Assembly: GCA_039918615.1 (NCBI GenBank)
Contig: JBDSHG010000190.1
Location: forward strand, 1-5,723
Direction: 5' to 3'
DNA: 5,723 nucleotides
Source of the DNA: FEN-1250 sp039918615
GTDB lineage: Bacteria; Gemmatimonadota; Gemmatimonadetes; Gemmatimonadales; Gemmatimonadaceae
The notes under the pieces are model-generated. The model searched no databases, was not told where the DNA came from, and saw only the letters and a program-made list of their open reading frames with translations. A program made the translations under genes and the position numbers. Shown here in pieces: positions 1-4,109 of the stretch (position 1 is the stretch's first letter; every line of letters starts with the position of its first letter).

Positions 1-24
1 GATCGCGAGGATGACCGTGAGCAT
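1..24 (-). CDS. start of a protein gene cut by the left edge (unidentified)
   Basis: An ATG at 24-22 on the minus strand opens a frame that runs to the edge without a stop. It encodes MLTVILAI, a hydrophobic N-terminus suited to a membrane segment or signal peptide. No clear Shine-Dalgarno sequence precedes it. Eight residues cannot identify a family. A small membrane protein such as SecG would fit the pattern and the tRNA neighbourhood, but that is a guess. The gene lies downstream of the tRNA-Lys terminator on the same strand, so it probably has its own promoter somewhere in 25-150. I could not place one with confidence. Confidence 0.35.
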
Positions 25-153
25 CTTGTCTGCTCTGCCCGCAGCCGCTCAATCCCGCACGTCGAATCGAGCTCGAACCCGCAGAGAAAAAAGCCGTCTC
101 GCGAACGATTTGTCGAGGTGAACGGAACTCGCCTTAAAATCACAGCGATTTGA

Positions 154-186
154 AAACGCCCTCCAAATCGGAGGGCGTTTCGTTTT
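154..186. terminator. intrinsic terminator downstream of the intron-containing tRNA-Lys
   Basis: There is a perfect 11-bp inverted repeat (154-164 pairs with 170-180) with a 5-nt loop. The core is GC-rich, and the plus strand continues with TTTCGTTTT. On the minus strand the stem ends in GTTTTC, so it can end transcription of the tRNA, whose 3' end is only 12 bp away at 192. The A/T flanks on both sides make it potentially bidirectional. Confidence 0.85.
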
Positions 187-191
187 GCGAA

Positions 192-471
192 TGGGCCGAC
201 TGGGAATTGAACCCAGAACCTACGGATTACTTACCACTATGGCTTTCGCCACCGCTTGCGCGTTTGTAGTCTGGACTTTCTCTTGACCTTCACCCTCGGG
301 TGGTCAGGCCCGCACCGTCAAGTCTCTACACCTTCCAGCGGTTGAAGCTGGCTTGGCTCGGGATTGGGATATGAAACCGTTCCCCGAATTTGATGCGATG
401 CACACAAGGTATTTCTACCAGGGTGTCCCGTAACGAAAGTCCGTTGCTCTAACCATTTGAGCTATCGGCCC
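192..471 (-). tRNA. tRNA-Lys(UUU), interrupted by a group I intron
   Basis: The 5' exon is 471-436 (36 nt) and the 3' exon 229-192 (38 nt). Joined, they give a 74-nt cloverleaf. The acceptor is GGGCCGA/TCGGCCC with discriminator A at 192, and CCA is not encoded. The D stem is GCTC/GAGC with a 9-nt loop. The anticodon stem ACGGA/TCCGT closes the loop CTTTTAA, so the anticodon is UUU (Lys). The variable loop is 5 nt, and the T arm is CTGGG/CCCAG with loop TTCAATT. All stems are fully paired. The intron falls between anticodon positions 35 and 36. This junction is chosen because the 5' exon then ends in U and the intron ends in G, as group I splicing requires. One alternative junction would give a Thr(UGU) anticodon but would make the intron end in A. 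The tRNA decodes AAA and AAG, and is probably essential unless another tRNA-Lys gene exists. Confidence 0.9.
230..435 (-). ncRNA. group I self-splicing intron, ORF-less (IC3-like), in the tRNA-Lys anticodon loop
   Basis: This 206-nt intron has the four conserved core segments in order on the minus strand. P is at 391-377 (AAATTCGGGGAAC), Q at 365-350 (AATCCCGAGCCAAGCC), R at 332-315 (GTGTAGAGACTTGACGG) and S at 284-263 (AAGAGAAAGTCC). Proposed helices: P3 CGCATC/GGTGCG, P4 TCGGG/CCCGA, P6 CCAGC/GCTGG, P7 GACTT/AAGTC, P8 TGACC/GGTCA. P1 is UUUCG/CGGGA, which places the 5' splice site at a U·G wobble (436·428). Peripheral hairpins with GNRA loops occur in P2 (GAAA, 408-419) and P9 (GCAA at 253-262, GAAA at 240-251). 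The core wording closely resembles the bacterial and cyanobacterial tRNA introns of subgroup IC3 known from tRNA-Leu and Azoarcus tRNA-Ile. No homing endonuclease is encoded. P1 has only a 3-nt loop, which is unusually short. Confidence 0.92.
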
Positions 472-477
472 GTGCAA

Positions 478-498
478 GCAGGAAGATAATAAACCTGC
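478..498 (-). promoter_or_regulatory. candidate -10 promoter element of tRNA-Lys inside an inverted repeat
   Basis: On the minus strand TATTAT (491-486) matches the sigma-70 -10 consensus at five of six bases. It lies 14 bp upstream of the tRNA 5' end at 471, a fitting distance for a short leader. No good -35 hexamer is visible. The -10 element sits in the 11-nt loop of a perfect 5-bp inverted repeat (GCAGG 478-482, CCTGC 494-498). The promoter role is inference. Confidence 0.4.
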
Positions 499-514
499 CA
501 CTCTCTGTAACTCG

Positions 515-532
515 GTTAGGATAAAGTTAGGA
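515..532. repeat. short direct repeat gttagga-taaa-gttagga
   Basis: Two identical 7-mers (515-521 and 526-532) are separated by taaa in the AT-rich spacer between the tRNA half and the complete tRNA. A further doublet, gtcgt-aa-gtcgt (549-553 and 556-560), follows close by. The repeats could be protein-binding half-sites or remnants of recombination. Nothing decides between these. Confidence 0.4.
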
Positions 533-571
533 CGACCATTTTTAGAATGTCGTAAGTCGTTGATTTTTCAA

Positions 572-596
572 GCGATAGGACAACATGGATTATCGC
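572..596. repeat. inverted repeat just past the broken end of the tRNA half
   Basis: GCGATA at 572-577 pairs with TATCGC at 591-596 around a 13-nt loop. On the minus strand the hairpin begins within a few bases of the point where tRNA similarity stops (about 600). No T-tract follows, so it is a poor terminator. It may be a junction structure or chance. Confidence 0.35.
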
Positions 597-597
597 C

Positions 598-637
598 TTA
601 AAAGCCCGTTGCTCTAACCAGCTGAGCTATCGGGTCG
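598..637 (-). pseudogene. tRNA-Lys 5'-half fragment, 3' half missing
   Basis: Minus-strand positions 637-605 read as a normal tRNA 5' half. The 5' acceptor strand is GACCCGA, followed by TA, D stem GCTC/GAGC with a 9-nt loop containing GG, A26, and anticodon-stem strand ACGGG. The loop then begins CTTTTTAA and continues into GGCGATA instead of the expected CCCGT. There is no T arm and no TCGGGTC acceptor partner anywhere in 472-600, so no complete tRNA can fold. Two blocks are identical to the intact gene: 15 nt (607-621 versus 441-455) and 11 nt (624-634 versus 458-468). Identity to the intact gene ends close to its exon-intron boundary. The fragment may be a truncated tandem copy, an integration scar, or the 5' exon of an interrupted gene whose remainder is lost. 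Confidence 0.75.
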
Positions 638-642
638 GTCCG

Positions 643-662
643 TCGCGCACTTATTCGCGACG
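643..662. repeat. 6-bp inverted repeat GTCGCG/CGCGAC upstream of the tRNA half
   Basis: GTCGCG at 643-648 and CGCGAC at 657-662 form a perfect GC-rich stem with an AT-rich 8-nt loop. It lies between the 87-residue gene (stop at 709) and the tRNA half (5' end at 637). It could weakly terminate the upstream operon, although no T-tract follows on the minus strand, or it could be part of the old tRNA promoter. Confidence 0.4.
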
Positions 663-708
663 ACGAAATCTCGGACTCCGGCCGTTGCTTCTCAACCCCG
701 CCGCCGCC

Positions 709-972
709 CTACTGCCGCTCCCACTCGCCCGAGATGTTGAACGCGTCCTCGATGCACTTCGTACGATCCGCACTGGACATGTTGCGAAAGTCGACCTTCA
801 CTGACGTCGAGAAGGTCCGCACGTGCTCGCCGCGCACGCATCGCCAAAAATGCTCCTGCCCCGCCGTTCCCGTCTCCGATTCGCCCGATGCCGCGCCGCC
901 GCCCGCCGTCACCACGTAGCTGCACGACCACTCGTGCCCCTGCGCATCGGTGACCATGATCTCCTTCGCCAT
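709..972 (-). CDS. small protein of unknown function (87 aa)
   Basis: The ATG at 972 is preceded by GGGGAG at a good Shine-Dalgarno distance, which decides this start. The product begins MAKEIMVTDAQGHEW and has no signal peptide or membrane segment. It contains a Gly/Ala/Ser-rich stretch at about 24-38, a central HFWRCVRGEHVRTF block, cysteines at 17, 45 and 73, and an acidic, Trp-containing C-terminus. I recognise no family. It is probably cytoplasmic. It lies 13 bp downstream of the FMN reductase gene on the same strand, so the two are likely co-transcribed. That does not establish a shared function. The overlapping alternative frame that starts at 985 lacks protein-like composition and was not chosen. 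Confidence 0.7.
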   Translation of the reverse strand: MAKEIMVTDAQGHEWSCSYVVTAGGGAASGESETGTAGQEHFWRCVRGEHVRTFSTSVKVDFRNMSSADRTKCIEDAFNISGEWERQ

Positions 973-985
973 CGACTCTCCCCAT

Positions 986-1567
986 TCACTTTGTTTCGAC
1001 TGTCGTGACGTACGTGCGCTTCACGCTCACGCGCTCGACCCACGCCGCGAAGCGCTCCAGAAAGAGCTCCAGCCGTTTCTTCACCGCCTCGTCCATAACC
1101 GCGCCCTCGTCGCCGACCAACCCCGCCTTCCAGTGAAGATACAACTCCGGTTGGCCCATCATCACCATCTGCTGCGGAGAAAGAATGTTTCGCAGATGCT
1201 GCTGGGCCGCCGCCGTCCCGGTCGGTCCCGTCGATGCGCCCATCATGCCCGCCGGCTTCCCGATCCAGCAGCTCGAACCCGCGGGACGCGACCCCCAATC
1301 AATCGCATTCTTGAGCAGCGCCGAAATCGACCGGTTGTGCTCCGGTGTCACGAAGATCACGCCGTCCGCCGCAGCGACCTCGGATTTCATCCGCAACACC
1401 TCCACAGGCGGATCCTTCGCGATATCGACGTTGAAGAACGGGAAGTCATCGATGCGCACGTCGACGAACGTGAAGCGATCCTTGCCAAGCAGCTTGAGCG
1501 CGCTCGCCATCCGCCGGTTGATGGAGTCGCGACTGGCGCTGCCGACGATGATGGCGATTTTTCGCAT
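986..1567 (-). CDS. NADPH-dependent FMN reductase family protein (193 aa)
   Basis: This is a flavodoxin-like oxidoreductase of the NADPH-dependent FMN reductase family, related to the ChrR/YieF quinone and chromate reductases. It is expected to bind FMN and transfer two electrons from NAD(P)H to quinones or other acceptors in the cytoplasm. The N-terminal beta strand MRKIAIIVGSASRDS (residues 1-15) provides the phosphate-binding loop. The family signature PEHNRSISALLKNAIDWGSRP (75-95) is intact apart from His where Tyr is usual (PEYN). A glycine-rich GASTGPTGTAAAQ stretch follows at about 110-122. The length is normal for the family. The ATG at 1567 has only a weak upstream GGGAA. The gene is divergent from the GlcG-like gene and heads a likely two-gene unit with the 87-residue protein. 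The physiological substrate cannot be read from sequence. Confidence 0.9.
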   Translation of the reverse strand: MRKIAIIVGSASRDSINRRMASALKLLGKDRFTFVDVRIDDFPFFNVDIAKDPPVEVLRMKSEVAAADGVIFVTPEHNRSISALLKNAIDWGSRPAGSSCWIGKPAGMMGASTGPTGTAAAQQHLRNILSPQQMVMMGQPELYLHWKAGLVGDEGAVMDEAVKKRLELFLERFAAWVERVSVKRTYVTTVETK

Positions 1568-1612
1568 GCACTGTTTCCCGTAGCTGGCGCGAAGGACGAC
1601 CGAAGCCGAAAG

Positions 1613-1717
1613 CTAAGCCCTCACCACCGAGTGGCCGACGGCGCGAAGCTCCGCCAGGCCGGCCGCGGTACCCGATTCCATTCGCAAAAGAGTTCGCATC
1701 GCGTGCACCTGGACCAT
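1613..1717 (-). CDS. possible small ORF (34 aa) upstream of the FMN reductase gene
   Basis: An ATG-to-TAG frame encodes a 34-residue peptide, MVQVHAMRTLLRMES and onward, ending in SVVRA. It is 45 bp upstream of the FMN reductase start on the same strand. The frame is open upstream only as far as a TAG near 1747. No Shine-Dalgarno sequence is obvious and I recognise no family. It could be a leader peptide, a decayed gene end, or a chance frame in GC-rich DNA. The last is quite possible. Confidence 0.15.
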   Translation of the reverse strand: MVQVHAMRTLLRMESGTAAGLAELRAVGHSVVRA

Positions 1718-1745
1718 GGGGTGTCCGACGCCGTTCTCGGCTACC

Positions 1746-1779
1746 TATATTGGTCGGTCACGCTCGACGTGGCCGATCA
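1746..1779 (+). promoter_or_regulatory. candidate promoter/operator for the GlcG-like gene
   Basis: TATATT (1746-1751) resembles a -10 box in otherwise GC-rich DNA, about 54 bp before the GlcG-like start. Overlapping its last base and running downstream is an imperfect dyad. TGGTCGGTCAC (1751-1761) and GTGGCCGATCA (1769-1779) are inverted with 9 of 11 positions matching around a 7-nt centre. A dyad at that place is typical of repressor operators. No convincing -35 is visible and no regulator gene is present in the window. Confidence 0.35.
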
Positions 1780-1804
1780 TCCTACTTTTTTTGCCGGAAA
1801 TCAC

Positions 1805-2218
1805 ATGTCACATATCAGGTCGATCCCCGCACTTACGCTCGCCGGCGCGAAGGCGATGCTCGCCGCGGCCGAGTCCGAAGGGCTCAAAAATGGATGGCAC
1901 GTCTCGATCGCCATCGTCGACGCGTCGGGCGGGCTCGTCGCCTACTCGCGCCTCGAGAACACCCAGCCCGCGAGCGATATGATCGCGATCAACAAAGCGC
2001 GCACGGCTGCGCGATTCAAGCGCCCCTCGCGCCTCCTGGAGGAATCCGTCGCGGCAGGCCGGCACGCTCTCCTCGCCGTCGACGGCGCACTGCCGATGCA
2101 GGGCGGACTCCCGATCGTCGTCGACGAGCATTTCATCGGCGCGATCGGCGTCAGCGGTGTGACGGCGGCGCAGGACGAGCAGGTCGCCCACGCGGGGCTC
2201 GCGGCCTTCGTTCGCTAG
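1805..2218 (+). CDS. GlcG/HbpS (DUF336) family protein (137 aa)
   Basis: The product matches the GlcG/HbpS fold. It opens with LTLAGAKAMLAAAESEG (10-26), then has the core VSIAIVDASGGLVAYSRLEN (33-52), the helix AINKARTAARFKRPSR (61-76), and the C-terminal GGLPIVVDEHFIGAIGVSG signature (100-118) followed by QDEQVAHAG. The length is usual for a single-domain member. Relatives include the haem-binding HbpS of Streptomyces and GlcG encoded with glycolate oxidase genes, but many members have no known ligand and none can be assigned here. There is no signal peptide, so it is probably cytoplasmic. The start at 1805 is the only one that fits the family's N-terminus. The ribosome site is weak (CCGGAAA). 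The gene ends 2 bp before the membrane-protein start, which implies co-translation. The same frame is open far upstream, but that part is antisense to the FMN reductase gene and has no family similarity. Confidence 0.88.
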   Translation: MSHIRSIPALTLAGAKAMLAAAESEGLKNGWHVSIAIVDASGGLVAYSRLENTQPASDMIAINKARTAARFKRPSRLLEESVAAGRHALLAVDGALPMQGGLPIVVDEHFIGAIGVSGVTAAQDEQVAHAGLAAFVR

Positions 2219-2220
2219 CC

Positions 2221-3261
2221 ATGCGCTCGAATCTTCACGTGACATCAGGAGCAAAGAAGGCGCTGCGGTGGGCCTTCTCCATCGCGATGCTCGTCGCGGT
2301 CGTGCTCTACGGCCGCACGATCGACTGGAGCTCCGCGTGGGCCGCCATCCGCTCCGCGTCGATCGCCGTTCTCATCGTAGCGACGCTCGCCAACTTCGTC
2401 ACGCTCGCCGCGAAGGCGGTGACGTGGTGGATCTTTCTGCGCGCGGTCGGCGTGCCGTCGCTCTCGCTCGCCGTGAAGGCGACCGTCGCCGGCGCGGGAC
2501 TCAACAACATCCTCGTCGCGAACAGCGGCGATGCGGCGCGCGTCGTCTTCGTCACGCGCGCATCGCAGGCCTCCAGCGCCACCGTGCTCGCGGCGCTCGC
2601 TCTCGAGCGGCTCTTCGATCTCATCGGCTACATCGCGCTCATGGCCGCCGCCGCGTTCTTCCTCCCGATGCCGCACGAGGTCGCGCGTTGGCGCTTCGCC
2701 GCAGTCGGCGTGCTGGTCGGCATCATCGTCCTCTTCGGCGTGCTGCTGCGCCGCTCGCCGGGCATCGTCGCCGCAACGATCTACCCGGCCACCGTGATTG
2801 GTCGAGTGCGTACATACCTCGACCGCTTCATGGTCAGCGTGCGCAGCATTCTCACCCTCCAACGCATCTCGCTCGCGATGCTGCTCTCGCTCGTCAACTG
2901 GGCCGCGCAGATCGCCACCTACCATCTCGTCGCCGTTGCCGCACACTTTCCGATCAGCATCGTCGGCAGCGTCACGACGCTCATCACGGCGAACGTCGGC
3001 TTTCTCGTGCGTGCGACACCGGGAAACGTCGGCGTCTTCCAGGTCGTCTACGGCGTCACCGCGCAGGCGCTCGGCCTCGACAAGGCATCGGCCGTCGCCG
3101 TCGCGCTGCTGCTCCAGCTGATCCAGAATCTGCCGGTCACGCTGCTCGCCATCGCGATCGCGCCGGACTTGCTCCTCCACTGGCGCGACAAGCGCGGAAC
3201 CGCGACCACGACGGAGCCGCACCATCGCCGAGAGTCGGACAGCAGCAGCAGAGCGGACTGA
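2221..3261 (+). CDS. lysylphosphatidylglycerol synthetase TM-region / flippase-like membrane protein (346 aa)
   Basis: This multi-pass inner-membrane protein belongs to the family that includes the MprF N-terminal flippase domain and AglD-like proteins (UPF0104). Hydrophobic segments lie at about 17-30, 47-65, 122-147, 159-176, 216-242, 246-263 and 289-315. Family hallmarks are visible: LNNILVANSGDAARVVFVTR (94-113), ALERLFDL (127-134), and the polar-turn motif ATPGNVGVFQVVYG (265-278) before the last helices. The tail after 320 is hydrophilic, Ser/Arg/His-rich and probably cytoplasmic. There is no C-terminal aminoacyl-transferase domain, so it is the stand-alone membrane form, not full MprF. 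Such proteins are thought to move lipids or lipid-linked sugars across the membrane. The substrate here is unknown. ATG at 2221 is 2 bp past the GlcG-like stop and has no Shine-Dalgarno of its own, which points to translational coupling. Confidence 0.88.
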   Translation: MRSNLHVTSGAKKALRWAFSIAMLVAVVLYGRTIDWSSAWAAIRSASIAVLIVATLANFVTLAAKAVTWWIFLRAVGVPSLSLAVKATVAGAGLNNILVANSGDAARVVFVTRASQASSATVLAALALERLFDLIGYIALMAAAAFFLPMPHEVARWRFAAVGVLVGIIVLFGVLLRRSPGIVAATIYPATVIGRVRTYLDRFMVSVRSILTLQRISLAMLLSLVNWAAQIATYHLVAVAAHFPISIVGSVTTLITANVGFLVRATPGNVGVFQVVYGVTAQALGLDKASAVAVALLLQLIQNLPVTLLAIAIAPDLLLHWRDKRGTATTTEPHHRRESDSSSRAD

Positions 3262-3277
3262 GAAGTCGCAGCCACAA

Positions 3278-3314
3278 AAGCAACGCGGCGCGCCCGAAGG
3301 CGCGCCGCGTGCTT
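3278..3314. terminator. hairpin terminator between convergent genes
   Basis: A perfect 12-bp GC-rich stem (3283-3294 with 3299-3310) has a CGAA loop. It is extended by AAGC/GCTT (3278-3281 with 3311-3314) across a one-base bulge. On the minus strand the stem runs into GCTTTTG, so it best terminates the OmpA-like gene (stop at 3337). It also lies 16 bp after the membrane-protein stop on the plus strand, where the T-tract is poor. Confidence 0.8.
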
Positions 3315-3336
3315 GCCTCACTGCTGAGACGTAGCG

Positions 3337-3984
3337 CTACTGCGCCGTCATCGCGACGGCGGACGCCTGCGCCTGCGCGCTCTCGATCACGAACACCACG
3401 CGGCGATTCTGGTCCGCGCCCGGCTGATCGCCCGACGCGTTCGGAACAACGAGGCGCGTCTTGCCGTAACCGATCGCGTTGATCTCATCCGTCACGCCCG
3501 CCTGCGACGAGAGATACCACTGCACGGAGGCAGCGCGCTTCTTCGACAGGTCGAGGTTGTACTTCACGCTGCCGGCGGGATCGGCGAAGCCTTCCACCGT
3601 GATCTTCGAGCCGGGATAATACTTGGTCGCGACCTTTGCGAAACGGTCGAGCGCGGCCTTGTCCTCGTCGCGGATCGTCGCGTCATTGTACGCGAAGTGC
3701 ACGGGGAGGGCGAACTGCATGCCGCTCTCGAGCGCCGTGATCTTCGCGCCGTACTCGGTGCGGAGGCTATCGAGATCCTTGCGGAGCGACGCAACGTCGA
3801 GCGTCAGCGAGCTATCGGCAGACATCCGCGCGGAGCGCTCGGCGCTCACACCGGAATCCGCATGCGCGTCGGCACGAACCTGCTCGGCGGCGACGTGCTC
3901 ACGAACGAAGCCCTTCGTGGCGCAACCGGCCATCACCGGAGCGATGATCGCGAATGCCGCAAACAACTTATAGTGACCGTTCAT
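3337..3984 (-). CDS. OmpA/Pal-like peptidoglycan-binding outer-membrane lipoprotein (215 aa)
   Basis: The N-terminus MNGHYKLFAAFAIIAPVMAGC is a lipoprotein signal. The lipobox is MAGC, so the mature protein would start at the lipidated Cys21. Residues 28-85 are charged and heptad-like (VREHVAAEQVRADAHAD to LRKDLDSLRTEYGAKI) and probably form a coiled coil or helical spacer. The OmpA-C domain spans about 93-203. It has HFAYNDATI, EGFADPAGSVKYNLDLSKKRA, and NRRVVFVIE. Asp135 and Arg150 have the 15-residue spacing of the diaminopimelate-contacting pair in OmpA. It is expected to sit in the outer membrane and tether it to peptidoglycan. No tol genes are nearby, so calling it Pal itself is not justified. 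The start is supported by GGAG (3995-3992) 7 bp before the ATG. A short Ala/Gln-rich tail ends the protein. Confidence 0.9.
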   Translation of the reverse strand: MNGHYKLFAAFAIIAPVMAGCATKGFVREHVAAEQVRADAHADSGVSAERSARMSADSSLTLDVASLRKDLDSLRTEYGAKITALESGMQFALPVHFAYNDATIRDEDKAALDRFAKVATKYYPGSKITVEGFADPAGSVKYNLDLSKKRAASVQWYLSSQAGVTDEINAIGYGKTRLVVPNASGDQPGADQNRRVVFVIESAQAQASAVAMTAQ

Positions 3985-4015
3985 TTTTATTCTCCGTGTA
4001 AGACGCTGTGACCGT

Positions 4016-4047
4016 TTTCTAGCTCTTCCCTGTAATGGAACAAGCTA
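4016..4047 (-). promoter_or_regulatory. candidate promoter of the OmpA-like gene with an overlapping dyad
   Basis: On the minus strand TTGTTC (4043-4038) and TAGAAA (4021-4016) are separated by 16 bp, a plausible -35/-10 pair about 30 bp upstream of the gene's ribosome site. An imperfect inverted repeat covers the same stretch. TAGCT-c-TTCC (4020-4029) pairs with GGAA-ca-AGCTA (4037-4047) around CTGTAAT. A regulator bound there would block polymerase. Hexamers are weak matches and the assignment is inference. Confidence 0.35.
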
Positions 4048-4069
4048 AAAGCGTGCCCGCATGTCGCGC

Positions 4070-4085
4070 TGTGACACACCTCACG
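4070..4085. promoter_or_regulatory. CRP-like palindrome upstream of the OmpA-like gene
   Basis: TGTGA-CACACC-TCACG matches the CRP/FNR-superfamily pattern TGTGA-N6-TCACA at nine of ten fixed positions. If the proposed promoter is right, its centre lies near -68, a position from which CRP-type activators can work. No regulator gene is in the window, so the binding protein is unknown. Confidence 0.3.
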
Positions 4086-4109
4086 CGCGCCACGGTGCGA
4101 CCTGTCACA
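4070..4109. repeat. inverted repeat TGTGACA/TGTCACA at the end of rnhB
   Basis: TGTGACA-CACC (4070-4080) can pair with GGTG (4094-4097) and TGTCACA (4103-4109). This forms an 11-bp stem interrupted by a 5-nt bulge and overlaps the rnhB stop codon at 4105. It could act as a weak rho-independent terminator or mRNA end for rnhB. No T-tract follows directly on the minus strand. Confidence 0.4.

Noticed and set aside
1..24. Calling the left-edge gene secG
   Set aside because: Only eight hydrophobic residues are visible, which is not enough to name a family.
230..435. Homing endonuclease inside the intron
   Set aside because: The intron is 206 nt, all of it needed for the ribozyme helices, and no coding frame is present.
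192..471. Two separate tRNAs or a tRNA pseudogene instead of one interrupted tRNA
   Set aside because: The two halves pair perfectly in the acceptor and anticodon stems, and the sequence between them carries the full group I core.
515..532. CRISPR-like or satellite repeat
   Set aside because: There are only two 7-bp units with a 4-bp gap and no further copies.
950..1804. Long plus-strand open frame upstream of and in frame with the GlcG-like gene
   Set aside because: It lies antisense to the FMN reductase and 87-residue genes and has an Arg/His-rich composition with no family features. GC-rich DNA often leaves such frames open. Only the part from 1805 resembles a real protein.
2245..3321. 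358-codon minus-strand frame opposite the flippase-like gene
   Set aside because: The translation is an extreme Asp/Glu/Arg/Gly mixture without hydrophobic core or motifs, as expected of the antisense of a membrane-protein gene.
2268..3482. 404-codon plus-strand frame overlapping the flippase-like gene
   Set aside because: It is very Arg/His-rich, frameshifted relative to a clear family match, and runs through the terminator into the OmpA-like gene.
3697..4011. Plus-strand frame opposite the OmpA-like lipoprotein gene
   Set aside because: It is antisense to a gene with clear lipobox and OmpA-C motifs and has no ribosome site.
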